Part shown: in pieces, positions 53,319 to 62,547 of the stretch
How the letters are laid out: each line of letters begins with the position of its first letter
Numbering within the stretch: the stretch's first letter is position 1
Assembly (NCBI GenBank): GCA_006969385.1
Contig: CP030884.1
Location: forward strand, 1,550,001 to 1,614,000
Length of the DNA stretch: 64,000 nucleotides
Source of the DNA: Planctomycetaceae bacterium
Lineage (GTDB): Bacteria > Planctomycetota > Phycisphaerae > UBA1845 > UTPLA1
Direction: 5' to 3'
Translations under genes and position numbers: made by a program
The notes under the pieces: model-generated
Told to the model about the DNA's origin: nothing
The model's input: only the letters and a program-made list of their open reading frames with translations
Databases searched by the model: none

Positions 53319-55148
53319 TTACGCCGTGCGCGGTTTACCGATCAGCGCCCACGCCTTTTGCCCGAGCGTGACGCTCAGCAAATCGGCACCGCGGCCGTTG
53401 ATAACGCGAGCGACGAGCAGCAGCAGCGCCAAAATCGTGCCGACGATAAACCCGCCAAGGTGCGCCCAGTGGGCCACGCCGTCATTACTGCGCCCGATGA
53501 CTGCCACGACGTCGAACCCGATGTAGAACAACACCACCCAGAAACCGCGAACTTCCCACGTCCGATATGCTAAGTGGAAACCGGTAACGATGCCCAAGCG
53601 TATCCAGCCCACGACGTGCATCTTGTGAACCGGGAACAGCACCATATACATCCCGGCTAAGCCCATGATCGCGCCCGAAGCCCCTAGCGACGGAATCGGC
53701 AGCCCACCCTTTTCGGAAATGAGATAGATAAGCGATGCGCCGACCGCCAGGATCGGATAAATGATCAACATGCGCCACCAACCGATGGCGGCGTTTACGC
53801 GCGTGCCGAACACCAACAAGAACAACAGGTTGCCGCCCAAGTGCAGGATATCGCCATGCAGAAACGCATTGGTAAACAATTGATACACGCGAAACTCACC
53901 CGCGCCGCGCTGGTGCACCGGCAATGAATTGTGTGCTTGTATGACGAGGTCTTTATCGCGCGTTAACCGGCTGCGCAAATCACTGCTGCCCATGTACCAG
54001 AGTTCGTAATCGAGTTCGTCCGAGTTTTCCGGCGGCCCGGCGAAAAAATAATCGTCTTCTTCGATCCAGCCCTGCTCGGTGAGTTGTTCGATCGCCCGGC
54101 GTTCTGCTTCTTCTTCGGGCGTCAGCGTCTCGCTAGCGAATTCGCCACCGTCGGTTTCTTGTTCGGCGGGCGCTTCAACCGTCACGGTAACGGGCGCTTC
54201 CATCAAACTGCCGTCTTCGGCAATGATGATGGAGGTTTCAATGGGCTCCGATGATTCGGTCGGCGCGCTGGTATCGCTCGACGATTCAGATTCAGGTTCC
54301 GGTTCGGGCGCTTTCTTGGGTTTGGGGTTGCGCGCTTCTTCTTCATTACGTCGCGCTTCGGCCAGGGATTCGTATTTGGCGTCAAACGCGGCCAAGTCGC
54401 CGTAGTGTTCTTCGACCAGAAAGTACTGATACAGTCCCGCGTGCGGCTCGGGGCTTGAGGGCCACATCATCAATTGCTTGCGCGATTGCATTTTGGGTGA
54501 ATTGGACCAGTCGGCCGTCCATACCCAAATCGTGACCAAAATGGTGACGATGGCCGTGCCGCGAATAATCCACGGTTCTTTGGTGCCGAACGCTTCCGAT
54601 GCAAATGGGTAAATCCCGATCGGCATGATCCAACTGACCCAGCGCGCCCATTGGTGCGCCTTGCCATAGGCGTCGGCGATGCGTCCGTCGTCGGTCGTGA
54701 TCAGGCTGCGCCCCGTGTTGACGTCGACGCCGCAATCGACGCAGATGCGCGTACCCGGCGGCAGCGATTTTTCGCATGCCGGGCACGTCACGCCGCCGGC
54801 GTAAACCACGTCGCCCATCTTGCCTTGAACGTAGGCGGCGTTTTCGTCGAACTCCGGCTCGGTTGCGACGGCGCCGGAAAGAGAAAGGTCTTCGAGAAAA
54901 TCGTCACCGTAGCCGGAGGGTTCGTCGGCCTCGACTTGTGCCGTGGGCAAGGCGTCGTCGATGTGGGCCACCGGCAGGGCCGACGCTTCCGCGGCGCGCT
55001 TGGCCTTAGCCTTCTTGGCGGCGGCGATGAACTTTTCTTTGGGAACGCGAAACGGCTTCTGACAGTCGGGGCAATTGAGTTTCTTATCCGCCGACTTGTG
55101 CGATATCTTCAGACGTTTTCCGCATTTGCATTTCAACCGAATAAACAT
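53319..55148 (-). CDS. Rhomboid intramembrane serine protease with two zinc ribbons
   Basis: A 609-residue membrane protein. N-terminus: a zinc ribbon (CKCGK...CPDC, about 4-30), then a basic/alanine linker and a second ribbon (CPACEKSLPPGTRICVDCG). A membrane pair (about 165-210) precedes an acidic, proline- and serine-rich linker of about 130 residues (near 270-370). The C-terminal rhomboid domain has HLGGNLLFLLVFG, the catalytic Ser in GASGAIMGL (Ser491) and His in HWAHLGGF (His563). It cleaves membrane proteins within or near the bilayer. ATG 55148 is chosen since the ribbon starts there; a GTG at 55160 is possible. It heads the minus-strand run. Confidence 0.9.
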   Translation of the reverse strand: MFIRLKCKCGKRLKISHKSADKKLNCPDCQKPFRVPKEKFIAAAKKAKAKRAAEASALPVAHIDDALPTAQVEADEPSGYGDDFLEDLSLSGAVATEPEFDENAAYVQGKMGDVVYAGGVTCPACEKSLPPGTRICVDCGVDVNTGRSLITTDDGRIADAYGKAHQWARWVSWIMPIGIYPFASEAFGTKEPWIIRGTAIVTILVTIWVWTADWSNSPKMQSRKQLMMWPSSPEPHAGLYQYFLVEEHYGDLAAFDAKYESLAEARRNEEEARNPKPKKAPEPEPESESSSDTSAPTESSEPIETSIIIAEDGSLMEAPVTVTVEAPAEQETDGGEFASETLTPEEEAERRAIEQLTEQGWIEEDDYFFAGPPENSDELDYELWYMGSSDLRSRLTRDKDLVIQAHNSLPVHQRGAGEFRVYQLFTNAFLHGDILHLGGNLLFLLVFGTRVNAAIGWWRMLIIYPILAVGASLIYLISEKGGLPIPSLGASGAIMGLAGMYMVLFPVHKMHVVGWIRLGIVTGFHLAYRTWEVRGFWVVLFYIGFDVVAVIGRSNDGVAHWAHLGGFIVGTILALLLLVARVINGRGADLLSVTLGQKAWALIGKPRTA

Positions 55149-55399
55149 GATGACAATCACTCGACCCGTCGTGTGTTTCAGCGTCTTGCCGGTAGATTTC
55201 CGCCCGACTTATTACCATGAAATAGTACCAAAACCGGCGGCCCGCGCCACCCTTTGGGAACGTCGTAATCACAATATTTGTTGGCGCGATATCGCCCATA
55301 TCGGCCAATTCCCCAATTAGGGCGGCGGACTAGAATGCTCCTGAAGATACGGCCCGAGTAGGGCCACTGACAGCACGAGAAACGGGAGCAAGCAATTCC

Positions 55400-56005
55400 A
55401 TGGAAACCTTCGACGCCATCTATCAACGCCGCGCCATCAAGCATTACGACCCGGACCACGAGATGCCCGAGGCCGATATCAAAAAACTCTTCGAGGCCGC
55501 CATCCAGGCGCCGACGAGTTTCAATATCCAAAACTGGCGTTTTGTCGTCGTGCGCGACAAAGCCTTGCGCAAGGAGATTCGCGCAAACGGCAACGATCAG
55601 GCACAAATGACGGACGCCTCGATTCTCATCGTAATGACGGCCGATTTGTTGTCGTGGAAAAAAGATCCGGCGCGCTATTGGCAAAAAGCACCCAAGGAAG
55701 TCGCCGATTTGTTGGTCAACTGGATGGGGCCGTTTTACGAAGGCCGCGAATGGCAACAGCGCGACGAGGCCATGCGCTCGATCGGTATCGCGGCGCAAAC
55801 GATCATGCTGGCGGCCAAGGCGATGGGGTACGATTCGTGCCCGATGATTGGCTTCGATCAGGAAGCCGTCGCGAAGTTAATAAAGCTGCCCGAGGATCAC
55901 ATCGTCGGCATGATGATTGCGGTCGGCAAAGGCACCAAAGCAGCCTGGCCCAAGCCGGGACAACTCCCGCTCGATGAGGTGTTGATTCACGATAAGTTCG
56001 CGTAG
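55400..56005 (+). CDS. Nitroreductase-family protein
   Basis: A 201-residue flavin-dependent oxidoreductase. Seen: METFDAIYQRRAIKHYDP (family start with FMN-binding Arg pair), FEAAIQAPTSFNIQNWRFVVV, and a C-terminal region with SIGIAAQTIMLAAKAMGYDSCPMIGFD and VGMMIAVGKGTK. It fits the NfnB/RutE-like group. Substrates of the family include nitroaromatics, quinones and flavins; none can be chosen here. GAGAAACGGGAG precedes the ATG. It is divergent from the rhomboid gene. Confidence 0.93.
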   Translation: METFDAIYQRRAIKHYDPDHEMPEADIKKLFEAAIQAPTSFNIQNWRFVVVRDKALRKEIRANGNDQAQMTDASILIVMTADLLSWKKDPARYWQKAPKEVADLLVNWMGPFYEGREWQQRDEAMRSIGIAAQTIMLAAKAMGYDSCPMIGFDQEAVAKLIKLPEDHIVGMMIAVGKGTKAAWPKPGQLPLDEVLIHDKFA

Positions 56006-56455
56006 TGCCCTCGCGTTATAAGTGTGGGCCCGCATCATAGATAGGTCGATATGTATTGATGAAATGCAACCTCCAAACTTCCGCTCCCTAGCAGAGAGTG
56101 GGTTGGGGGAGGGTTGCGTTTCCGAAAAACTTTTAAATGACTGCGAGCAATCAACGAAGCAGAACTGGGTTTTGTGATGGCTTCTCGTCTGGTCGCAAAA
56201 GCACGTTTTCCGTCGGCAGCCGTCTTTTAACATTCGCACGATTCGTTCGCGTATTTTGCGATTGCGTGGTTCATTGCTTCGCGAATCTTCTACACGAGTG
56301 CGATCACCGAATCGCCCATTGCTTCAAGTCTCGCGCCGCCCCCATGCAGCGCAACATCTGAGTATCAACCATCCGTATCTTATTCGTAACCGAGCGATTT
56401 TAGCCGACGTATTACGGCGTTGATTTGTTACGATCTTCCCCAAAGGAGATAGCCC
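56006..56455. other. 450-bp gap before the beta-propeller gene
   Basis: A G-rich tract (GAGAGTGGGTTGGGGGAGGG, near 56093-56112) is the only landmark. The AAGGAGAT site before 56456 serves the next gene. No gene, RNA or repeat family seen. Confidence 0.5.
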
Positions 56456-57394
56456 ATGATCGCGTCCGTATTAACCATTGCATTGCTGCTTAGCCCATCC
56501 GGAAACAACGATACCAACTTCCAAGCGTTCAACCCCAACGAACCCGACACGCGCGTTAGCGTGCGCTTCGCCATCGCGACCGACGACGCGGTGGTCGTGC
56601 ACTATTCCGACGGTACACAAAAGGCGATCGACGATACCGCCAACGCGTCGGGCATTGCGCTGGCAAATGACGACACGCTGTACGTGGCCGGCCCGCATTC
56701 GCTGCGGCGCATCGATCTCGACAGCGGTGCCGTCGCATTGCTGACCGACGATTGGGAGATGATCGACACGCCGACGGTCTCGCCCTATGGGCGGGCGCTC
56801 GCGTTCGCGGGTTACACGCGCGCGGCCAAGTGGAGCATTTACACCATCGCCGGCCGCAACGGCAATCCGCGTTTCATCGCCCATGGCTTCATGCCCGCAT
56901 GGGATACCGACGGCAGCGCGTTGCTGTTTGAAAATTACACCGACGAATCGGCGCAGGTGTATCGCTACGATCCGAACACGCGCGACGTGAGCGAAATCAA
57001 ATACGATGATGACGGCGCAATCGCCAACGCCGTCAGCCCTGCCGTGAGTCGCGACGGATGGAAGCTGTCGTTCTCTAATGAGGGCGGTCTATTTCTGCGC
57101 GACCGCATGACGTATGAAACGCGCCGCCTCACCGACGGTTCGTTTTACGACAGCCGCCAAACGTTCACTTCCGATGGCAAGCATTTATATTTCATCCGCC
57201 AAACGCGCAACTCGGTCGGCGAGCGCGTCGATCCGCGTGCGATGCAATTAGAGTTAAGCAACGGGAATATCAGCCCGTTGGTGGAAGGCGAAGCCCGAGC
57301 GGTGGCGGTGCCGACCCACAACCGCAGATTTCGATTGGAAACTTACGAACAAGAAGGGCCGCCGACGATCGATCAGGTCGATACCGATTGCTGA
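56456..57394 (+). CDS. TolB-like / WD40-type beta-propeller protein
   Basis: A 312-residue protein with a short hydrophobic start (SVLTIALLLSPSG), likely a signal peptide. It has blade-like repeats TPTVSPYGRALAFAGYT, FMPAWDTDGSALLFEN, SPAVSRDGWKLSFSNEGG and TFTSDGKHLYFIRQT, the TolB/PD40 pattern, probably a six-bladed propeller. It is periplasmic or surface exposed. Partner unknown; no Tol or Pal gene is near. A hairpin terminator lies at 57470-57494. Confidence 0.85.
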   Translation: MIASVLTIALLLSPSGNNDTNFQAFNPNEPDTRVSVRFAIATDDAVVVHYSDGTQKAIDDTANASGIALANDDTLYVAGPHSLRRIDLDSGAVALLTDDWEMIDTPTVSPYGRALAFAGYTRAAKWSIYTIAGRNGNPRFIAHGFMPAWDTDGSALLFENYTDESAQVYRYDPNTRDVSEIKYDDDGAIANAVSPAVSRDGWKLSFSNEGGLFLRDRMTYETRRLTDGSFYDSRQTFTSDGKHLYFIRQTRNSVGERVDPRAMQLELSNGNISPLVEGEARAVAVPTHNRRFRLETYEQEGPPTIDQVDTDC

Positions 57395-57469
57395 TCGATC
57401 CAGCGAGTGGGCGGCGTTAACCAACTGAACGCCGTCCCATCGGTACTGCCAGTTCAACCGACGCCTTTT

Positions 57470-57494
57470 CAGCCCCGCAGCGCATGCGGGGCTG
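57470..57494 (+). terminator. Hairpin terminator after the beta-propeller gene
   Basis: CAGCCCCGC-AGCGCAT-GCGGGGCTG: perfect 9-bp stem followed by CTTTCATT. Confidence 0.75.
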
Positions 57495-57666
57495 CTTTCA
57501 TTGGGGGCCGCCAAATTTCTTAGTTTTTGAGGCTGAAAACCCCCTTATCAGGCTCGCATTCTGATCTGGCCGATATTATTATCGGACAAATTGGGGGTGT
57601 CCGCACGGTTACTCCCTACCCATAGCATCAGAAACTCACTTTCCATGGATTCGGAGGGATACACCA

Positions 57667-60561
57667 ATGATGGACCGACGGTTTTTATCGATTTTCGCGA
57701 CCGCAGCGGCGATTTTGACGCTGGCGAGCGGTAACGCCTACGCCCAGCGCGTTTACAACACCATTACGCTCGACGGCGGAACCGCTTGGGCGCCGGCAGG
57801 GAACCCCGAGCTAGCCCAGGGCGGCAGCTCGGTCACGGTGCCCGCCGGCACGATGATCGAAGTCACGATCAATCTGTCGCTAATGGACGACTCGCTCTGG
57901 TCGTCAACATTTTATCAAGTCGGTAATACAGCGGTCGTTGGCTGTACGCCCATCATGCCGCCGTTCTTCAACGACGGCGGCGCGCCGGTCGAATCGACCA
58001 TCTTTGTCGATACGACGGGGCTTCCGCAGGGGACCTTCGCGCTCAACATCACCACATATAACGACACCGGCGGTAATCCGCCGTGTACCGGCGGCCCAAC
58101 GGGCGCGTTTGATGACTTCATCGCGTTGCCCGGAGCCATCATCATCTGCGGCGACACTGATAACGACGGCATTTGTAATCAGTTCGACGAGTGCCCCAAC
58201 GATCCGGACAACGACATCGATAACGACATGGTTTGCGGCGACGTAGATAACTGTCCCGACGATGCCAACGCCGACCAGACCGACACGGATGATGACGATC
58301 TCGGCGACGTCTGCGACCCGGACGACGATGGTGACGGCGTCGATGATGACGTCGACAACTGTCCGCTCGATGCCAATGCCGATCAGGCGGACAACGATAA
58401 CGACATGATGGGCGACGTCTGCGATGACGACGACGATAACGACGGTGAGCCCGACGATACCGACAACTGCCCGTTCGATGCCAATGCCGACCAAACCGAC
58501 ACGGACAACGACAACCTTGGCGATGCCTGTGACGATGACGACGACGGCGATAATGTTCCCGATGTCGACGACAACTGCCCGCTGACGCCCAACACCAATC
58601 AAGCTGACCTCGATAACGACAATATTGGCGACGTTTGCGACGACGACCGCGATGGCGATGGCGATCCGAACGACATGGATAACTGTCCGGATATCCCCAA
58701 CGCCGATCAGGCCGACTTGGATAACGACGGTATTGGCGATGTTTGCGACGATGACCGCGACGGCGACGGTGATCCGAACGACATGGACAACTGTCCGGAT
58801 ACGCCCAATGCCGATCAGGCCGACTTGGATAACGACGGTATTGGCGATGTTTGCGATAGCGACCGTGACGGCGACGGTGATCCGAATGACATGGATAACT
58901 GTCCCGATACGCCTAATGCCAACCAAGCCGACTTAGACAATGACGGTATTGGCGATGTTTGCGACGACGACCGCGACGGCGATGGCGATCCGAACGATAT
59001 GGATAACTGTCCCGACACGCCCAACGCCGATCAAGCCGACCTCGATAACGATGGTATTGGCGATGTTTGCGATAACGATCGCGACGGCGACGGCGATCCG
59101 AACGATCTGGACAACTGTCCCGATACGCCGAACGCCAATCAGTCGGATATCGACAACGACGGCATCGGCGACGTCTGCGACGACGATCGCGATGGCGACG
59201 GCGATCCGAACGACATGGATAACTGTCCGAACACGCCCAATCCGAATCAGGAAGATCTCGACATGGACGGTGTCGGCGACGCGTGCGACGGCGATCGCGA
59301 TGGCGACGGGGTGCCCGACGGCGACGACAACTGTCCCGACACGATGAACGCCGACCAGTCGGATATCGATAACGACGGTCTGGGTGACGCGTGTGACGAT
59401 GATGACGACGGCGACGATGTTCCCGATGGTGATGACAACTGTCCGGAGATTGCCAACGCCGATCAGGCCGACCAAGACAACGATGGCATCGGTGATGTGT
59501 GCGACGACGACCGCGATGGTGACGGCGATCCGAACGATATGGACAACTGCCCCGACACGCCCAATGCCGATCAGTCGAACATCGATAACGATGACGAAGG
59601 CGACGCGTGCGACGATGACGACGATGGCGACGACATTCCCGATGGTGATGATAACTGTCCGGAAGTCGCCAACGCCGATCAGGCCGACGCGGATAACGAC
59701 GGCATCGGTGACGTGTGCGACGACGATCGCGATGGCGATGGCGATCCGAACGATGAAGACAATTGTCCGGATACGCCCAACGGCAATCAGGCCGACGCGG
59801 ATAACGACGGTATCGGCGATGTCTGCGATGACGATCGCGACGGTGACGAAATCCCCAACGGCGACGACAATTGTCCCAATATGAGCAACCAGAACCAGAC
59901 CGATTCAGACAACGATGGTGCCGGTGATGTGTGCGACAGTTGCCCGCTCGACAGTGATGACGACGCCGACGGCGACGGTCTTTGCGCCGACGAAGACGAT
60001 TGTCCGAACGACGCGGATAACGATGCCGATGGCGATGGAGTGTGCGGCGACGTAGACAATTGTCCGAATGCGTTCAATCCGAATCAGGAAGACGGCGATG
60101 GTGACGGTAGCGGCAACGCCTGCGATTCGCTCTTTGCCATTACGGCCTGCCCCGATGACCTGACGCTGACGTCCGAGAGCGGCACCGGCGCAATGGTGGA
60201 CTTTGAGATTCCGGCGACGACCAACGGCGTCGGTACGGTTAACACCATGGCCGACCCCGCGCCGGGCAGCTCGTTCCCGCTGGGTACCACGACGGTGACG
60301 GTGATCGCAACCGACAGCGCGGGGGCGACGGTAACCTGTACGTTCGATGTGACGGTCAACGCGGGCCCGCCGGCCGGGGATGACAATCCGCCGGCACCGC
60401 AAACGCCGGGCGGCTGCATCCCGATCTTCTTCCTCTTCCAATCGCTGTTCGGCATTCCGCTTTGCGGGCCCTGCGTGATTATCTCGACGATCGGCACGTT
60501 CGCCGGCGTCGTCGTGATGAAGCGTCGCGTTCGCCGACGGTTCGGCCGCCGCGCGGCGTAG
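57667..60561 (+). CDS. Thrombospondin type 3 repeat protein with HYR domain and unusual C-terminal anchor
   Basis: A 964-residue exported protein. Signal peptide (about 1-26, cut near AYA). Residues about 27-155 form a beta domain. From about 157 to 825 there are some 17 to 19 thrombospondin type 3 repeats (DNCPDTPNADQADLDNDGIGDVCD form), calcium-binding and Asp-rich. A HYR-like Ig domain (about 825-905, FAITACPDDLTL ... TVTCTFDVTV) follows. The tail has GGCIPIFF, then CGPC, a membrane helix (VIISTIGTFAGVVV) and MKRRVRRRFGRRAA. This resembles sorting tails such as MYXO-CTERM in layout but is not the known PEP or LPXTG motif. GGAGG precedes the start. Confidence 0.92.
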   Translation: MMDRRFLSIFATAAAILTLASGNAYAQRVYNTITLDGGTAWAPAGNPELAQGGSSVTVPAGTMIEVTINLSLMDDSLWSSTFYQVGNTAVVGCTPIMPPFFNDGGAPVESTIFVDTTGLPQGTFALNITTYNDTGGNPPCTGGPTGAFDDFIALPGAIIICGDTDNDGICNQFDECPNDPDNDIDNDMVCGDVDNCPDDANADQTDTDDDDLGDVCDPDDDGDGVDDDVDNCPLDANADQADNDNDMMGDVCDDDDDNDGEPDDTDNCPFDANADQTDTDNDNLGDACDDDDDGDNVPDVDDNCPLTPNTNQADLDNDNIGDVCDDDRDGDGDPNDMDNCPDIPNADQADLDNDGIGDVCDDDRDGDGDPNDMDNCPDTPNADQADLDNDGIGDVCDSDRDGDGDPNDMDNCPDTPNANQADLDNDGIGDVCDDDRDGDGDPNDMDNCPDTPNADQADLDNDGIGDVCDNDRDGDGDPNDLDNCPDTPNANQSDIDNDGIGDVCDDDRDGDGDPNDMDNCPNTPNPNQEDLDMDGVGDACDGDRDGDGVPDGDDNCPDTMNADQSDIDNDGLGDACDDDDDGDDVPDGDDNCPEIANADQADQDNDGIGDVCDDDRDGDGDPNDMDNCPDTPNADQSNIDNDDEGDACDDDDDGDDIPDGDDNCPEVANADQADADNDGIGDVCDDDRDGDGDPNDEDNCPDTPNGNQADADNDGIGDVCDDDRDGDEIPNGDDNCPNMSNQNQTDSDNDGAGDVCDSCPLDSDDDADGDGLCADEDDCPNDADNDADGDGVCGDVDNCPNAFNPNQEDGDGDGSGNACDSLFAITACPDDLTLTSESGTGAMVDFEIPATTNGVGTVNTMADPAPGSSFPLGTTTVTVIATDSAGATVTCTFDVTVNAGPPAGDDNPPAPQTPGGCIPIFFLFQSLFGIPLCGPCVIISTIGTFAGVVVMKRRVRRRFGRRAA
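58663..59310 (+). repeat. 108-bp tandem repeat array inside the TSP3 gene
   Basis: Six units of 108 bp (36 codons) begin near 58663, 58771, 58879, 58987, 59095 and 59203, each with a GATCCGAACGA box followed by AACTGTCC. The DNA-level identity is high, so slippage or unequal crossover can change copy number. Confidence 0.85.
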
Positions 60562-60632
60562 GTGTTAGCGCGGTAGAGGCGTGCGGGTGTTTTGCCCGCA
60601 GCTTCTCAACTAGAGATAGAGACTAACAACGA

Positions 60633-60663
60633 AACCGCCGCCGAGTTCGATTCGGCGGCGGTT
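60633..60663 (+). terminator. Strong terminator after the TSP3 gene
   Basis: AACCGCCGCCGA-GTTCGAT-TCGGCGGCGGTT: perfect 12-bp stem then TTTTG. Confidence 0.9.
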
Positions 60664-60717
60664 TTTTGTTCGGAAACGGAGGCCCCTATGACGTTCGTGC
60701 CGTGTGATAGAAGAAAA

Positions 60718-61734
60718 CTACCGTCGAACCGGCGCGCAAGCGCTGGCGAGCGCGTTCATCTCTTCGACCAACTGCAAATATACGTCGGGCGCCATGGCCT
60801 GTTGACCATCGGAGAGCGCTTCATCGGGTTGCGGATGCGTCTCGACCATCACGCCATCGGCACCGGCCACAACGGCGGCGCGGGCGAGCGGTGGCACGGC
60901 CCAATCGATGCCGACGCCGTGCGACGGGTCGGCGATGACGGGAAGGTGCGAATGATGTTTGATCATGACGACGGCAGATAGATCGAACGTGTTGCGCGTC
61001 ATGGTCTCGAAAGTACGAATACCACGCTCGCACAGGATGACGTTGTAGTTACCGAGCGACAGCAGATACTCGGCCGACATAAACAGTTCCTGCAATGTCG
61101 CGCTGATGCCGCGCTTTAGCAAGACAGGCTTGCGTTGTCGCCCCGCGGCTTCGAGCAGGGAATAGTTTTGCATGTTGCGCGCGCCGATTTGCAACACATC
61201 CGCAACGGCGGCAACATCGTTCAACGTTTCGACGTCTTTGACTTCCGTCACGATGCGCAAATCGAATTGCGACCGCACTTCGGCCAGTATGTCCAAGCCC
61301 TTTTGTTTTAACCCTTGAAAGCTATACGGCGAGGTGCGCGGCTTAAACGCGCCGCCGCGAAAGAAACGCGCACCGCTTTGTGCCACGACCTCAGCCGCCG
61401 CCATTGCCTGCTCACGCGATTCGATGGCACAGGGCCCACCGATAATCGCAAGGCTGCCATCGCCGACCGGCACGCCGTCCACGTCGACAATCGTCGACCG
61501 CGCCTTCGCCTCGCGGCTCACCAATTTATAAGGTCGCGTAATACTCACGCAGTCGGCCACGCCCGCCATGTTGCAGAACTTTTCTTCGGCGACCGACCCG
61601 TCATTATCCGTAATACAAACGGCCGGTTGGGCATCACCGGGGATGCGGTGTGCCGTAAAGCCCAATTCCGCGACGCGCGCGCAAACGGCGCGGATGTCGT
61701 CGTCGGTGGCAGTGGGTGTCATCACGATCAGCAT
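60718..61734 (-). CDS. aroF: 3-deoxy-7-phosphoheptulonate synthase (DAHP synthase, type I beta)
   Basis: Condenses PEP and erythrose-4-phosphate, the first step of the shikimate pathway. Seen: an N-terminal ferredoxin-like regulatory domain (about 1-70), then the TIM barrel with GGPCAIESREQ, GGAFKPRTSPYSFQGL, ISATLQELFMSAEY, VILCERGIRTFE and DPSHGVGI; these mark the Thermotoga-type AroF. The regulatory domain suggests feedback control by aromatic amino acids. Length 338 is normal. It is preceded by the tyrosine phosphatase gene with a 21-base gap on the same strand. Confidence 0.96.
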   Translation of the reverse strand: MLIVMTPTATDDDIRAVCARVAELGFTAHRIPGDAQPAVCITDNDGSVAEEKFCNMAGVADCVSITRPYKLVSREAKARSTIVDVDGVPVGDGSLAIIGGPCAIESREQAMAAAEVVAQSGARFFRGGAFKPRTSPYSFQGLKQKGLDILAEVRSQFDLRIVTEVKDVETLNDVAAVADVLQIGARNMQNYSLLEAAGRQRKPVLLKRGISATLQELFMSAEYLLSLGNYNVILCERGIRTFETMTRNTFDLSAVVMIKHHSHLPVIADPSHGVGIDWAVPPLARAAVVAGADGVMVETHPQPDEALSDGQQAMAPDVYLQLVEEMNALASACAPVRR

Positions 61735-61755
61735 GGGGTTTGGCGCTCGCGGGGT

Positions 61756-62370
61756 TTAATCGGCAGCGGCTTCCGAGGTTTCGGTCGGTTCGCTGGATGC
61801 CGTCGAAGAAGCCGGCGGCGTGCCCATCCGTGCGCCAACGTGCTTGGTGTAGTTTTCCAGTTGCTCGATGATTTGCGGGTCGTCGCTGCGCGATAGGCCG
61901 TACTCGCGTTCGAGTTTGGCAATCGCGTCGTAACACGTCATGTCTTTGTGTTTGATCCAGTAAGCGCCCAGCGTCGTGCTGGTGCGCTGCTGACCGGCGG
62001 CGCAGTGAAACAGAATCGGTCGGTCTTTTGTTTCGGCCAACGCGTCGGCGGCCATATCGAGCGTCGCTAAATCGCCGGTGCCGTCACCGCGCATCGGGAA
62101 GCGATAGTGCCGCAGCTTCAAATCATCGACGGCGGATTGCAATGCGTCTTCGCGCGGGCGATCTTCCTCGCCCGTCAGCGAAACCACGGTCTTAATTTTT
62201 TGCGTTTTCGCCAGGTTGCGAACCTGCGTGCCGGTCGGAAAGCCCGAGCGATACAGCGCGCCGTCTTCGATCACTGCAAAGCGCCGCGGGAAGTGGTTCA
62301 GATGGTTGACCACGGCCAGCGTAATCGGCGGCGCCAACACGAGAATAACCAGCAGAGATTTTTTAAACAT
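61756..62370 (-). CDS. Membrane-anchored tyrosine phosphatase (DSP-like)
   Basis: A 204-residue protein with an N-terminal membrane helix (LLVILVLAPPITLAVV) that places the rest in the periplasm or anchors it. Active site HCAAGQQRTS gives the Cys-x5-Arg signature of tyrosine and dual-specificity phosphatases. ALYRSGFPT and VVSLTGEEDRPRED upstream, with the general acid in a following loop, fit the DSP/PTP-like fold. It may act on a phosphoprotein or phosphoinositide-like target; not determinable. A low-complexity Ser/Glu tail follows. It precedes the DAHP synthase on the same strand. Confidence 0.9.
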   Translation of the reverse strand: MFKKSLLVILVLAPPITLAVVNHLNHFPRRFAVIEDGALYRSGFPTGTQVRNLAKTQKIKTVVSLTGEEDRPREDALQSAVDDLKLRHYRFPMRGDGTGDLATLDMAADALAETKDRPILFHCAAGQQRTSTTLGAYWIKHKDMTCYDAIAKLEREYGLSRSDDPQIIEQLENYTKHVGARMGTPPASSTASSEPTETSEAAAD

Positions 62371-62547
62371 ACGCTCCGTCTCGTATAGAAGGCGGCAAGG
62401 TCAGTAATCGCACGCTGATGCCGCGCCCCGCCGGAATCCTGCTAGGCTGCGGACGTACCCCTAATTATAACGTGCTAACTCGACAAGTTTTGCGTGAGGC
62501 GCATCGTGCCGCCGACGGCGCTGCTTGTTACTAGAACCAGAGACAAC

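Noticed and set aside
58663..59310. A regular repeat array that could be taken for CRISPR
   Set aside because: The units are 108 bp, contiguous and in frame with a coding gene; there are no unique spacers of constant length and no cas gene.
57904..59475. Two long open frames on the minus strand (340 and 180 residues) rich in Val, Ile and Gly
   Set aside because: They are antisense shadows of the Asp-rich thrombospondin repeats, with no ribosome site and the same 108-bp periodicity.
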